A stretch of 64,000 bases of DNA from an uncultured Clostridia bacterium (GCA_949283125.1 CASDRK010000002.1:124001-188000), one strand, 5' to 3'. Positions 18,394-27,616 are shown, counted from the first letter of the stretch. Numbers and translations are program-made. Notes: a model not told the origin generated them from the letters alone.

Positions 18394-19401
18394 TCATTCC
18401 GCCCCGGGCTCTCCGCCCGACGGTTTACTTTTTCTGCCGAACAATTTTTTGGACATGCCGCCCGTCACGGCGGTGAGATATCTGCCGAACACGATATTCA
18501 GCACCGTAAGCAGCACCGTGAATATCGTAAGGGCGAGGGCCTGATAGCCGGGCGTTACGACCAGGCCGAAGAAGTTGAGGTTGTAGCCGAAGCTGCCGGT
18601 GAGCTCGGCCATCAGCTCCGCGTTGTTCACATATGCCGCCATCGCGTTTATGGTATCGTTCATGAACGCGAACCTGAACAGCGCGCAGGCATACGTGCCG
18701 GGCACGAAGCCGCAGACGTACTGAACGGCTTCGGGCATCATGAACAGCGGCATGTACGCGCCTATCAGAAAGCCTATGGCGGTGGAAAATATGGTTATCA
18801 CGCTGCCCATGGTGGAATCGCGCGAGATGAAAGAGCAGATGAACACCGTGAACAGCACTCCGTTTATCGATGCGTAGACGAGCACGCCCAACACCGACAT
18901 TACGGACGAGAAGGTCATGATAAGTTCGCCTATGGCCGCGAGATAGATGAAGCAGACCACCAGAAATATCAGACAGACGACGAACGTTATTATAAAGTTT
19001 GCCAGAAAGTAGCTGAGTATAAGCACGTTGGAGGAGACGGGCGAGGACGCGAAATCGCGGTTGATGCCGTTTTCCTTGTCGCTGACAGTTATGTTGTTTA
19101 TCTGCAGCGACACGGTTATCGTGCACATGGCCACTATGCCCGAAAGCATCCACGAATCGACGAGCGTGTGGATATATTTCTGCAGTCCGGGGTCGGAGGA
19201 GTCCATGCCGAACTCTTCGAGCACGGGCTGTATGGTCATCAGTTCGAGGTCGCGCAGAAAGAAAATGTATATCACGAAGATGATGAAGGGCACCATCAGC
19301 GTGAAAAAGACCCGCATACGGCTGTTTATGAACACCAGCAGGTGCCGCCTGGTAAGGCTTGCAAGCTGTTCTGGATAATTTGTTTTATTTTTCGCCCGCA
19401 T
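18394..19401 (-). CDS. ABC-2 type transporter permease
   Basis: 335 residues with an ABC-2 membrane topology: an N-terminal helix (VFFTLMVPFIIFVIYIFFL near 31-49), a long extracytoplasmic loop, and five further helices between about 120 and 325. Its start overlaps the ATPase gene by 17 bases, so the two form one exporter. Drug, lipid or envelope-precursor export is possible; the co-transcribed membrane glycosyltransferase hints at an envelope substrate. Confidence 0.9.
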   Translation of the reverse strand: MRAKNKTNYPEQLASLTRRHLLVFINSRMRVFFTLMVPFIIFVIYIFFLRDLELMTIQPVLEEFGMDSSDPGLQKYIHTLVDSWMLSGIVAMCTITVSLQINNITVSDKENGINRDFASSPVSSNVLILSYFLANFIITFVVCLIFLVVCFIYLAAIGELIMTFSSVMSVLGVLVYASINGVLFTVFICSFISRDSTMGSVITIFSTAIGFLIGAYMPLFMMPEAVQYVCGFVPGTYACALFRFAFMNDTINAMAAYVNNAELMAELTGSFGYNLNFFGLVVTPGYQALALTIFTVLLTVLNIVFGRYLTAVTGGMSKKLFGRKSKPSGGEPGAE

Positions 19402-20338
19402 CTTCTTCCTCCGTAACGGTTATGTCCCTGCCGGTCACATTCAGAAACACGTCGTCCATCTTGCCCTTGAGCACCTCGATGTCCGCCGTGTAATCGGGAT
19501 ACCGGGCCATGAGTTCCTTTGCCGCGGCGGTATTTTTCAGCCCGATGCGGTACGCGCGCTGTTCGCCGTCGTACACATAGGAATATCCCCCGTCTTTGAG
19601 AGCGCGGTCGAACTTTTCGTCCGCCGGCATGTAGCTTACGAGCGTATCCTGCGAGTAGGCGTTCTTCAGTTCGTTGGGCGTGCCGCGGGCGATTATCCTG
19701 CCCCTGTCCATTATAACCACGTCGGTGGCCAGTTCGGCCTCCTCCAGATAGTGCGTCGTCAGAAAGACAGTCATGCCCGTTTCGGTGCGTATTTTGTCTA
19801 TCAGCGACCAGACTATGCGGCGGTTTTTGGGGTCGAGACCGGTGGTGGGCTCGTCCAGAATGAGCAGCTTGGGCCTGTGCACCATGGCGCGGGCGATATC
19901 CACCCTCCGCATCTGCCCGCCCGAAAGGTTCCTGACGGGCCGCTTCAGTATGGGCTCCAGTTCCAGAAGGCGGATTATGTCGCGGATGTTGTTCCTCTTC
20001 TGCTCTCTGCCCAGACCGTAAAAGGCCGTGCGCACTTCGAGATTTTGCAGAACGGTGAGTTCTTTGTCCAGAACGGACGTCTGAAAAACTATGCCCGTAT
20101 CGCGCTTTATGTCGCGCGCGGCTTCGTCGAGGTCGTGCCCGCCGACGTATATCTTGCCCGAGTCCTTATCGAGAATGGAGCAGATTATGTTTATGGTGGT
20201 GGATTTGCCGGCGCCGTTCACGCCGAGAAAGGCGAACAGACTGCCCCTTTCCACCGAGAACGAGATGTCGTCCACCGCCTTGACGGCGCCGTAAGACTTG
20301 GTGAGATGTCTGATTTCGAGTGCGTAATTTTTTTCCAA
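19385..20338 (-). CDS. ABC transporter ATP-binding protein
   Basis: 317 residues with a complete nucleotide-binding domain: Walker A GVNGAGKSTT near 39-48, signature LSGGQMRRVDIAR near 138-150, Walker B LLILDEPTTGLDP near 158-170, and the switch histidine in LTTHY near 192-196. A C-terminal extension of about 80 residues is typical of exporters of the DrrA/CcmA type. The gene starts 12 bases after the glycosyltransferase and overlaps the permease. Confidence 0.93.
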   Translation of the reverse strand: MEKNYALEIRHLTKSYGAVKAVDDISFSVERGSLFAFLGVNGAGKSTTINIICSILDKDSGKIYVGGHDLDEAARDIKRDTGIVFQTSVLDKELTVLQNLEVRTAFYGLGREQKRNNIRDIIRLLELEPILKRPVRNLSGGQMRRVDIARAMVHRPKLLILDEPTTGLDPKNRRIVWSLIDKIRTETGMTVFLTTHYLEEAELATDVVIMDRGRIIARGTPNELKNAYSQDTLVSYMPADEKFDRALKDGGYSYVYDGEQRAYRIGLKNTAAAKELMARYPDYTADIEVLKGKMDDVFLNVTGRDITVTEEEDAGEK

Positions 20339-20350
20339 ACGACGGCTCCT

Positions 20351-21661
20351 TTATTTTTCGACGTTGCGCTTTGCCCTGCCCCACGACGGTTTGGACATGG
20401 TGCCTATGCATATGGTGACGGAATACACTATCAGAAAGAAGGGGAAACAAAGCACCGCGCCGATAAGTTCGCGCCGCTTTTCGGCGCCTATCTTTTTATA
20501 GTCCGCGATGACGAGGAACAGGGCCTGCAGATATCCGAAGAACACGAAAAGCCCCAGCAATATGCTGCCTCCGATTATCAAAGTGTTCCACAGCACGCTC
20601 TGATACCACGCGGCGGAATACAGCGAAATTTCCAGCCCGCCATAGGCGGCGAAGCCGAGATACAAAAAGTCGTAAACGTAAAACAGCGGGAACCAGACGC
20701 ACAGCAGCACCGTGAAAAACAAAAAGCTGTACGTCATGCATATTTCAAGACAGGACAGATCGCCCGAGGTGAAAAACTTTTTCAACAGCTTTGCAAACTT
20801 CGGCTTGAGCAGCGAGACCGAGCCGCTGCCTATGCGCTTGTTGCGGTTGTATGTATCTTTCAGCGACGACGGCATGTCCTCCGAAACCACGGCGTCTTCC
20901 ACGAAGTGGCCCTTGTACCCGTCGAGCAGGCGGTTGAAATAGTATTCGGCGTCTTCGGAGATGGTGACGCAGTCGTAACCGCCGGTGGCTTTGAGCATGC
21001 GCGCGCTCATCATGGCGCCGCTGCCGTTGACGTGGGCGGCCAGCCCAAGCCTTTCCCTGACCCTGCTGCCGTAGCGCGATTCAAACACGTAAAACATGGT
21101 GCAGGCCTTGGTGAAAAAGTTCTGCGCGGCGTTTATCGCGCCTTCGTAGGGGCGGGCGAGATCCACGCCCGACTGATACGCGTCGTTCATGAGCGAAGAG
21201 TACTCGGCGTTCAGGCGGTTGTCGGCGTCTACCCTGATGACTATTTCGTAGGGGTCGTCCTCCACCGAAAGGATGTGCTCTATGCCGAATCGAAGGGGAT
21301 ATGCGGCCATGTGGTGGGCGGGGTCGGGATCGTTGTGGACGAGGACTATGGCCCCGGCCTTTTCCGCAAGCGCGGCCGTGTCGTCGGTGCAGTTATCCGC
21401 GACGACGAACACGTCGAACCTGTCGCGCGGGTAATCCTGCCCTTCGAGTATGCTTCTGACGGTGCCGTAGATGACGTCCGCTTCGTTGCAGGCCGGGATG
21501 AGATAGGCTATCCTGCCCTTTTTTCCGCTCTTGGGATAGGTCTTCTTTTTGACGAAACAGAAGAGAACGTACAGTATCTGCACCGCGAGCGGGATCGCGA
21601 TGATTATGAGTATGGCATAGTTGACTATGCTCAACACCCTGTAGACATATTCGTGCCACAT
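20351..21661 (-). CDS. membrane-bound family 2 glycosyltransferase
   Basis: 436 residues: an N-terminal transmembrane helix (about 12-38), a cytoplasmic GT-A domain with LIPACNEAD near 53-61, DNCTDD near 88-93 and the catalytic VDADNR near 143-148, ISEDAEYYF near 237-245, then three to four C-terminal helices. The topology resembles processive synthases, but the QxxRW product-binding motif is replaced by YNRNKRIGSGS near 283. AAGGAGG precedes the ATG. It is followed by an ABC exporter in the same operon. Confidence 0.88.
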   Translation of the reverse strand: MWHEYVYRVLSIVNYAILIIIAIPLAVQILYVLFCFVKKKTYPKSGKKGRIAYLIPACNEADVIYGTVRSILEGQDYPRDRFDVFVVADNCTDDTAALAEKAGAIVLVHNDPDPAHHMAAYPLRFGIEHILSVEDDPYEIVIRVDADNRLNAEYSSLMNDAYQSGVDLARPYEGAINAAQNFFTKACTMFYVFESRYGSRVRERLGLAAHVNGSGAMMSARMLKATGGYDCVTISEDAEYYFNRLLDGYKGHFVEDAVVSEDMPSSLKDTYNRNKRIGSGSVSLLKPKFAKLLKKFFTSGDLSCLEICMTYSFLFFTVLLCVWFPLFYVYDFLYLGFAAYGGLEISLYSAAWYQSVLWNTLIIGGSILLGLFVFFGYLQALFLVIADYKKIGAEKRRELIGAVLCFPFFLIVYSVTICIGTMSKPSWGRAKRNVEK

Positions 21662-21709
21662 AGCAGCCTCCTTGCTCCGCGCCCGCGCGGGCGCCTGACT
21701 TACCTGAAT

Positions 21710-21739
21710 ATTTTAACATGCGCCGCCCGTTTAGTCCAA
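21710..21739 (-). promoter_or_regulatory. promoter candidate of the glycosyltransferase-ABC operon
   Basis: TTGGAC (21739-21734) and TAAAAT (21715-21710) on the minus strand are 18 bases apart, about 50 bases before the glycosyltransferase ATG at 21661. Confidence 0.55.
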
Positions 21740-21783
21740 CGTTTTTAACGCCCGTAATGAAAACCCGGTGTAAAAGGCGGCAA

Positions 21784-21936
21784 ATTTGCGTGAAAGTTCA
21801 GCGGACCACGGCCAGTTCCTTCAGCGCTCTGGTGTAGGCGATGTATTTTTCGTTGACCGATTTGCGTGAAAGTTCAGCGGACCACGGCCAGTTCCTTCAG
21901 CGCTCTGGTGTAGGCGATGTATTTTTCGTTGACCGA
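21784..21936. repeat. perfect tandem duplication of a 76-bp unit at the 3' end of helD
   Basis: Bases 21785-21860 recur without change at 21861-21936, and the match extends one base to the left (77 identical bases). The inner copy carries the last 20 codons and the stop of helD; the outer copy lies after the stop and is not translated. This is either a recent tandem duplication or an assembly join over a 77-mer. Confidence 0.95.
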
Positions 21937-24243
21937 AAGATCTCCGTCCACCACGGCCACTGCCGTGAATTCCAGCCCCTTGCTTTCGTAAACAGTCATA
22001 ATATTTATCTTCGACTTGGATATCGCGCCGCTCTCCCCCACCACGTTGTAGGCCTTGCGCGAATACTTTTCGAGGTTGTCGGCCGAAGTGATGACCGCGC
22101 GCAGGCCCTTTTTGTCCGAAAGGTACCTGCCCACGCCCCTCGGCGCAATGCATTTCACCTCGTCGCCGGGCAGGCCTATGGGCTGCATGTCGATGCCCAG
22201 CTCCGAGGAAACGTATTCCACTATCTGATTGGTGTTGCGGTAGTTGCGGTTGAGCGTGTAGGTTTCGTAGCCGAGCTGCGACCAGTCCGAAATGCCGCGG
22301 AAGGGCGTGACGTTCTGCCCGAGATCGCCGAACACGTTGAAGCAGGCGTCGGCGTTGACGCGCCGCAGAACGGCGTATTCGGCGGGGGATATGTCCTGCG
22401 CTTCGTCCACGAACACGAAGGAATATTTAGGCGAAAGATCGTAGCCGACGGCAACCAGCACGGAGCACAGCGCGAACACGTCCGCGCGGCACATCGTCTT
22501 GTTGGAGACGCCGTACCTCGTTTTTACGGGCCTGACTATTTCCCTGTAGAAGAAGCGGGCGAGATCCACCATGTCCTCACACTTGCCTATGCGGACGAGA
22601 TAGCCTTCGCCGCGGGCGACGTCGGCAAGATCGAACGCCGCGGCAAAGTCAGATAAAATGTTTTCAATGCGGCATATTGCCGCACCAATCTCCTTTTTCA
22701 GCTCGGCACGCTTTTGTATTCTGTCGGGATAGGTGTACTCCTCCCTGCCCCCGACGTTTATTTTGTAGCGCTTTAAATCGAATATTTCCTTTTCTACCGT
22801 CTGCTCCAGCGCCTTAAGATCTTCGACGGCGGAAAGGCATATCTTTTCGCCGTAGCGGCGCATGAAGCGGAGAGATTTGTAAAACGAGAGCAGCTGCCTG
22901 TAAAAATAATAGCCTTCGTCCATGCGCTCGTCGTCGCCGAGAGACAAAAACTCCTTTACGTCCGCAACGCAGTTAAACAGCGCGCGCATCTGTTTGGTGT
23001 AATACAGTCCGCCGTCGGGCTTTTCCTTTATCTCGCCCAGCACGCATCTGCGCACGCGCAGAGACGCGTTTTTTATGCGTTCGTACTCAGCCGTCTGGCG
23101 TTCGGCGCAGGATATTACGCTGTCAATCAGTTCGCCGCCCGCCTCGCGCGAGAGCATGGCGCGCACTCCCGAATAGATTTTTTTCAGCTTTTCGGCGCTG
23201 TCCGCAGCAAAGCGCGGGGAGTATATATACGAAAGATAGGCTTCGTTTACGCGCGCGCGGCAGTCCACCTTGCTCTCCGGTTCGATCCCGGCGCTCTTTA
23301 AAAGAGCGAGGAAGTAGTTGTCGAGGGTGGAAGTCCGCACCTTTTCGAGTTCGAGTATCTGCGACAGCTCGTCTATGAACGCGTTGAACGAATCGGAGGG
23401 AGTTATGACGAGCACGTTGGAGGGCCTGATGCTCTCGTTGTTGTACATCAGATAGGACAGCCTGTGCAGCATTATCATGGTCTTGCCCGAACCCGCGACG
23501 CCCTGAACGGCGAACTGCGCGCCTTCAGGCGCGGTGATTATGTCGTACTGCTGTTCCTGAATGGTCTCTATTATGTCGCAGATCTCCTGCTTTTCCTTGC
23601 GGCTTTTGAGTATGTCCTTTAAGAACGGATCGAAGATGACCTGCTCGTCGCGGCCGCCTATCTCCTCCGCGGTAAGGTAGTCGTCGAGATTGAGATATTC
23701 GTTCTGAAAGCTTAAAAGCTTTCCGTTATGCACGCGCAGGGCTCGGCGGAGTATGAGCTTGTAATCGAACTGGTTTATCGAAAAGGCCGTGCGGCTCTTC
23801 TGATAGTACTTTCTCGCCAGCGGCGCGCGCCAGTCCACTATCTCCAGCCCGTAGTCGCCCTTTTTGCCGATGTAGTAGCTGTTGTAGCCGTCCTTGTCGT
23901 CGTAGAGATCCATGCGCGCAAAGTACGGCTCGGCAAAAAAGCACTTGTAGCTGTCCACCTCCTGCCTGAATTTTGCTATTTCGGCGTTGAGCTGAAGAAC
24001 GCGGCGATATTTTTCGGCATTGTAATCGGGGGCGCGCTGAAGCGCGTCCCTTTCGGCGGCGGCCGACTTTATGCCGTCCAGCAGCTTTTTGACGTAGATG
24101 ACTTTTAGCATTATCAGAACGGCGCCGAGGTGCTCCTCCTCCGCTGCCCTCTGCCTGTCTTCGTCCAGAAGGTCGAGATAAAAGGCCTTGTCCGGCTGTC
24201 TGGAAGGCGATAAAATTTTTTTGAGTTCGTTTATGTCTGCCAT
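21874..24243 (-). CDS. helD: HelD-type RNA polymerase-associated ATPase
   Basis: A superfamily 1 UvrD-like ATPase; HelD removes and recycles stalled RNA polymerase in Firmicutes. 789 residues from the ATG at 24243: an N-terminal coiled-coil arm (about 1-110) with the family stretch YYIGKKGD and IVDWRAPLA (about 120-150), Walker A VQGVAGSGKTM near 247, Walker B VFVDEAQDISPAEY near 613, and the closing YIAYTRALKELAVVR. An in-frame ATG at 24282 coincides with the predicted transcription start, so the downstream ATG is preferred although its ribosome binding site is weak. The 3' end lies in a tandem duplication. Confidence 0.88.
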   Translation of the reverse strand: MADINELKKILSPSRQPDKAFYLDLLDEDRQRAAEEEHLGAVLIMLKVIYVKKLLDGIKSAAAERDALQRAPDYNAEKYRRVLQLNAEIAKFRQEVDSYKCFFAEPYFARMDLYDDKDGYNSYYIGKKGDYGLEIVDWRAPLARKYYQKSRTAFSINQFDYKLILRRALRVHNGKLLSFQNEYLNLDDYLTAEEIGGRDEQVIFDPFLKDILKSRKEKQEICDIIETIQEQQYDIITAPEGAQFAVQGVAGSGKTMIMLHRLSYLMYNNESIRPSNVLVITPSDSFNAFIDELSQILELEKVRTSTLDNYFLALLKSAGIEPESKVDCRARVNEAYLSYIYSPRFAADSAEKLKKIYSGVRAMLSREAGGELIDSVISCAERQTAEYERIKNASLRVRRCVLGEIKEKPDGGLYYTKQMRALFNCVADVKEFLSLGDDERMDEGYYFYRQLLSFYKSLRFMRRYGEKICLSAVEDLKALEQTVEKEIFDLKRYKINVGGREEYTYPDRIQKRAELKKEIGAAICRIENILSDFAAAFDLADVARGEGYLVRIGKCEDMVDLARFFYREIVRPVKTRYGVSNKTMCRADVFALCSVLVAVGYDLSPKYSFVFVDEAQDISPAEYAVLRRVNADACFNVFGDLGQNVTPFRGISDWSQLGYETYTLNRNYRNTNQIVEYVSSELGIDMQPIGLPGDEVKCIAPRGVGRYLSDKKGLRAVITSADNLEKYSRKAYNVVGESGAISKSKINIMTVYESKGLEFTAVAVVDGDLSVNEKYIAYTRALKELAVVR

Positions 24244-24285
24244 GATGCGTGCCGCCGCGCCGCGACGGGCTGCGGCGGTCATATT

Positions 24286-24314
24286 ATTATAACATGTCTT
24301 TTTAAAAAAAGCAA
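24286..24314 (-). promoter_or_regulatory. sigma-A-type promoter of helD
   Basis: TTGCTT (24314-24309) and a consensus TATAAT (24291-24286) on the minus strand are 17 bases apart. Transcription is expected near 24279. Confidence 0.75.
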
Positions 24315-24474
24315 TACCCCCGGCAATTGTCGCCGCTTTGTATTAATTATATTAACTGTATTATCAGTACCATTATGTAACGCTCCGGCGGCATCCGCAG
24401 AGCACGCGCGGCCGATTTGCGCCGCTTACATTGAGTGGCAAAATCCTTCCTGCTGCACACGGCAAACATGCAAA

Positions 24475-24503
24475 GCCGCGCGCGGAGTCGCTCCGCGCGC
24501 GGC
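24475..24503 (-). terminator. intrinsic terminator of ppa
   Basis: A 13-bp perfect stem (24475-24487 with 24491-24503, loop of three) lies 33 bases past the ppa stop; TTTGC follows on the minus strand. Confidence 0.65.
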
Positions 24504-24535
24504 AAAAAATAATGCAACAGCTCTATAAAATCGCT

Positions 24536-25069
24536 TTAACGCTTTGAAAACTTTTGCTTATAGGCGGCTATGCAGCCGGCTATAAGCCCGACGGCCTCGT
24601 CGCGGCCGCATATCTCCTTTACCTCAGTGACCTTCTGTTCGAGGAATTTGTACACGGAAAAAAAGTGCATCATCTCCTCGAAGATGTGCCGGGGCAGGTC
24701 GCGTATATCGGCATAGTCCTTATACGTGGGGTCGCCGACGGGCACGGCGATTATCTTTTCGTCGTACTCGCCGTTGTCTATCATCTTTATAACGCCTATG
24801 GGCGTGCACGCCACAAGCGTCATGGGATACACCGAATCGGTGCACAGCACGAGCACGTCCAGAGGGTCGCTGTCCTCGGCGTAGGTGAGGGGTATGAACC
24901 CGTAATTTGCGGGATATACCGTAGAGGTGTACAGCACCCTGTCCATCTTCAGAAGACCCGTGGCCTTGTCGAGTTCGTATTTGGTCTTGCAGCCCTTTGG
25001 TATTTCGATAAGCGCTTCAAAACGCTCCGGCGAGATGCGCGAAGGGTCTATGTCGTGCCAGATATTCAT
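24536..25069 (-). CDS. ppa: inorganic pyrophosphatase (family I)
   Basis: Hydrolyses pyrophosphate to drive biosynthetic reactions. 177 residues, the size of the E. coli enzyme; the family I signature EDSDPLDVLVL lies near residues 68-78, with the KYELDK motif near 26-31. The ATG at 25069 overlaps the stop of the RNA methyltransferase (ATGA) and has GAGAGGAG upstream. Longer in-frame starts inside the methyltransferase gene are not needed. Pyrophosphate is also a probable phosphoryl donor for the PPi-type phosphofructokinase at 50-51 kb, so the two enzymes may compete for it. Confidence 0.94.
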   Translation of the reverse strand: MNIWHDIDPSRISPERFEALIEIPKGCKTKYELDKATGLLKMDRVLYTSTVYPANYGFIPLTYAEDSDPLDVLVLCTDSVYPMTLVACTPIGVIKMIDNGEYDEKIIAVPVGDPTYKDYADIRDLPRHIFEEMMHFFSVYKFLEQKVTEVKEICGRDEAVGLIAGCIAAYKQKFSKR

Positions 25070-25917
25070 GTGTTTCTCCTCTCCGTACGCAGTTTGTTTT
25101 TTATGCACGCTTCGTAAGTGAGCACCGTGGCCGCCACCCCGACGTTGAGACTGTCGCACTTGCCGAGCATGGGAATGGCTATCATGGAATAGTCCGAATC
25201 GTACCACTCGCGCGCAATGCCGTAGCGTTCGCTTCCCACCACAAGCGCGGTGTTTTTGCCAAACGGCTCGTCATAGTAAAACCTATCCGCGCGGGTATCC
25301 GCAAGATAGACGGTGAACCCGAACCTTTTTAGCCATGCGCGGCATTCGGCTACCGACTCAAACTCGTACACCGGCACGGTGAGCACGGCGCCCTGACTGG
25401 ATTTGATGAGCTTGGGGTGAGTCATGCGCACCTTGCGGTTGCAGAAGAACACGGCGTCCGCGCCCGCGCCGTCGGCCATGCGCAGCATGGTGCCGGCGTT
25501 GCCGGGAATTTCCACGCCGTCAATGACGAGCACAACGGCCCTTTCGGGCGGGACAAAATCCGCCGCGTCGCGCTGCGGCAGCGCGGCAACGACCATTATC
25601 CCGTCGGGACGGTCCTTTTCGGATATCTTTTCGTAAGTCTTTGCCGAAACCGAAAAGCGCGCGTCCGTGCGGTCGCACAGGTTGCGGATAAGCGCGGCCA
25701 CTTCGGGCGTGCGCACGTATTCGGGACAGACTATCAGACTGTCTATGCGCGTGCCGAACTTAAGGCACATGGAAGCCAGCCATATGCCTTCGGCCACGAA
25801 CAGCTTTTCGGGATTGGGCTTGGTGTTGGAAATTATTCCCTTTACGCGCCTGATCCTGCCGTTGGATTCGCCTATGGGCTGAAAGCCGAGTTGTTGCAAA
25901 AGCTCCTGCGTCAACAT
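25066..25917 (-). CDS. TrmH/SpoU-family RNA 2'-O-methyltransferase
   Basis: 283 residues: an N-terminal substrate-binding domain (about 1-120) and a C-terminal SPOUT domain with motif 1 IPGNAGTMLRMADGAGADAVF split across residues 140-160, motif 2 LVVGSERYGI near 225-234 and motif 3 IPMLGKCDSLNVGVAA near 245-260. Members methylate ribose in 23S rRNA or tRNA; the target base is not predictable here. The ATG at 25917 follows the PPC gene stop by one base with no clear ribosome binding site, suggesting coupling. A TTG at 25929 is an alternative start. Confidence 0.9.
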   Translation of the reverse strand: MLTQELLQQLGFQPIGESNGRIRRVKGIISNTKPNPEKLFVAEGIWLASMCLKFGTRIDSLIVCPEYVRTPEVAALIRNLCDRTDARFSVSAKTYEKISEKDRPDGIMVVAALPQRDAADFVPPERAVVLVIDGVEIPGNAGTMLRMADGAGADAVFFCNRKVRMTHPKLIKSSQGAVLTVPVYEFESVAECRAWLKRFGFTVYLADTRADRFYYDEPFGKNTALVVGSERYGIAREWYDSDYSMIAIPMLGKCDSLNVGVAATVLTYEACIKNKLRTERRNT

Positions 25918-25918
25918 C

Positions 25919-26338
25919 TTAAAAATCAAACAGATTGAGGCCGACCTCGTCGCTGAACCTGCGCCCGACCTCGCCGCAGGCCACGTCCAAAACCATCTCG
26001 CAGGTGGCGGAAACGACGGCCCTGTTCAGATGTCCGCCCGCGACCGAGCCGTCGGCGGAAGCAAAACTTGCGTGCAGGTGGATATACGGCCCGCCGTCCT
26101 TGCGCGTGACGTTGCCGCCGAGCGAAACAATTTCGTAATCACCCGAAAAGCTGTTGGATGAGTACGTCTTTTTTTCCGGCGAAAAAACCCCGACGGTAAA
26201 CGAGCCGACCGCGCCTATGGCGCAAACCCAAGCAAATCCTATTTTTTCGTCCGCGCACAGCCTTTCAAGCGAGCAAATAATTTCCTCGCCCCTGTCCAGC
26301 CGGACGGCGATTTTATCGCCGTATCTGCGATATTGCAT
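25919..26338 (-). CDS. PPC-domain (DUF296) putative DNA-binding protein
   Basis: 139 residues covering one PPC/DUF296 domain: IGAVGSFTVGVF near 42-53, SLGGNVT near 73, HLHASFA near 87 and GGHL near 100. The fold forms trimers and is linked to AT-hook proteins in plants; bacterial copies are stand-alone with unclear function. AAGGAG is eight bases before the ATG. It is the first gene of the PPC-methyltransferase-ppa operon. Confidence 0.85.
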   Translation of the reverse strand: MQYRRYGDKIAVRLDRGEEIICSLERLCADEKIGFAWVCAIGAVGSFTVGVFSPEKKTYSSNSFSGDYEIVSLGGNVTRKDGGPYIHLHASFASADGSVAGGHLNRAVVSATCEMVLDVACGEVGRRFSDEVGLNLFDF

Positions 26339-26447
26339 AATCAATACTCCTTAAAAGTAAGGAATTCCGTTATTTGTCTGAAAATATGTCCGCCCGCAGC
26401 CGCGCGCAACGAGCGCGATGCGCGGGCAGAACCGCAATAATATCAGA

Positions 26448-27431
26448 TTATTCCCACTCGATGGTGCCTACGGGCTTGGGGGTGAGGTCGTACAGCACCC
26501 TGTTTACGCCCGGAACTTCGGCTGTTATGCGCTCGGTGATGTGCTGAAGGAGCGCAAAGGGGATGTCTTCGACGGTGGCGCTCATAGCGTCCTTTGTGTT
26601 GACCGCGCGGATAATGACGGGATATGCGAACGTGCGCTTGCCGTCCTTTACGCCGACGGATCTGAAATCGGGCACGACGGTGAAATACTGCCACACCTTG
26701 CCGGCAAGGCCGTTTTTGTCGAACTCCTCGCGCAAAATGGCGTCGGACTCGCGCACGCACTCCAGCCTGTCGCGGGTGATCGCGCCCAGACAGCGCACGC
26801 CCAGACCGGGCCCGGGGAAGGGCTGACGATATACCATGCCCGCGGGCAGGCCGAGCGCGTCGCCAACGACGCGCACCTCGTCCTTGTAGAGGAACTTCAG
26901 AGGTTCGACCAGCCTGAAACCGAGCTGTTCGGGCAGACCGCCCACGTTGTGATGGGCCTTTACGCCCTTTTCGCTTTCGATTATGTCGGGATAGATTGTG
27001 CCCTGCGCAAGGAACTCCACGCCCTCGAGCTTCGAAGCCTCCTCCTTAAACACTTCTATAAACTCCGCGCCTATTATTTTGCGCTTGGTTTCGGGGTCGG
27101 ACACGCCGGCAAGCTTGCCGAGGAAGCGCTCCGAAGCGTCGACGTATATGAGGTTGGCGTCCATCTGATTGCGGAAAACTTCCACCACCTGCTCGGGTTC
27201 GCCCTTGCGCAGCAGACCGTGGTTGACGTGCACGCAGACGAGCTGTTTGCCTATCGCCTTTATGAGCAGCGCCGCCACGACCGAAGAATCGACGCCGCCC
27301 GAGAGGGCGAGCAACACCTTTTTGTCGCCCACCTGCGCGCGGACTTCGGCTATCTGTTCGTTTATAAATTTTTCGGCGGCCTGCGCGGTGGTTATGCGGG
27401 CAAGGCTTTCGGGACGTTTGTTGTTTTGCAT
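26448..27431 (-). CDS. stand-alone GMP synthetase ATP-pyrophosphatase subunit
   Basis: 327 residues equal to the C-terminal two thirds of GuaA, without the glutamine amidotransferase domain. The PP-loop [15 protein letters not shown] is at residues 41-55, followed by [11 protein letters not shown], the acceptor-binding [10 protein letters not shown] near 207-216 and the C-terminal dimerisation domain ending in GTIEWE. The enzyme adenylates XMP and aminates it to GMP; alone it would need ammonia or a separate glutaminase subunit. A full-length guaA follows directly upstream in sequence order. GGAGG precedes the ATG. Confidence 0.92.
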   Translation of the reverse strand: MQNNKRPESLARITTAQAAEKFINEQIAEVRAQVGDKKVLLALSGGVDSSVVAALLIKAIGKQLVCVHVNHGLLRKGEPEQVVEVFRNQMDANLIYVDASERFLGKLAGVSDPETKRKIIGAEFIEVFKEEASKLEGVEFLAQGTIYPDIIESEKGVKAHHNVGGLPEQLGFRLVEPLKFLYKDEVRVVGDALGLPAGMVYRQPFPGPGLGVRCLGAITRDRLECVRESDAILREEFDKNGLAGKVWQYFTVVPDFRSVGVKDGKRTFAYPVIIRAVNTKDAMSATVEDIPFALLQHITERITAEVPGVNRVLYDLTPKPVGTIEWE

Positions 27432-27505
27432 GATCTTCCTCCGATGAAATTCTTTTGTTCGCCGCGCGCCCGCGCTGCGGTTGCGGCGGCCTGACTTACA
27501 CAGAT

Positions 27506-27534
27506 ATTATATATCTTCGGCCCGCCGTTTGCAA
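27506..27534 (-). promoter_or_regulatory. sigma-A-type promoter of the stand-alone GMP synthetase subunit
   Basis: TTGCAA (27534-27529) and TATAAT (27511-27506) on the minus strand are 17 bases apart, giving a leader of about 68 bases. No purine riboswitch fold was recognised in it. Confidence 0.78.
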
Positions 27535-27573
27535 TACTTTGATGTGAAAAGTTAAAAAAATAAGTGCGGACAA

Positions 27574-27616
27574 CAAAAAAACAGAGCGGATATACGCTGT
27601 ACTCCGGCTCTGTTTT
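27574..27616 (-). terminator. intrinsic terminator between the two GMP synthetase genes
   Basis: A 10-bp stem (AAAACAGAGC pairing 27607-27616 with 27578-27587) with a 19-base loop runs into a T tract on the minus strand. It ends the full-length guaA transcript, about 150 bases past its stop. Confidence 0.8.

Noticed and set aside
24244-24282. Start of HelD at the ATG at 24282
   Set aside because: It coincides with the predicted transcription start and adds Ala/Arg residues unlike the family; the ATG at 24243 was preferred, though this is not certain.
27432-27505. Purine riboswitch before the GMP synthetase gene
   Set aside because: The leader is only about 68 bases and lacks the paired loops and conserved core of the purine aptamer.
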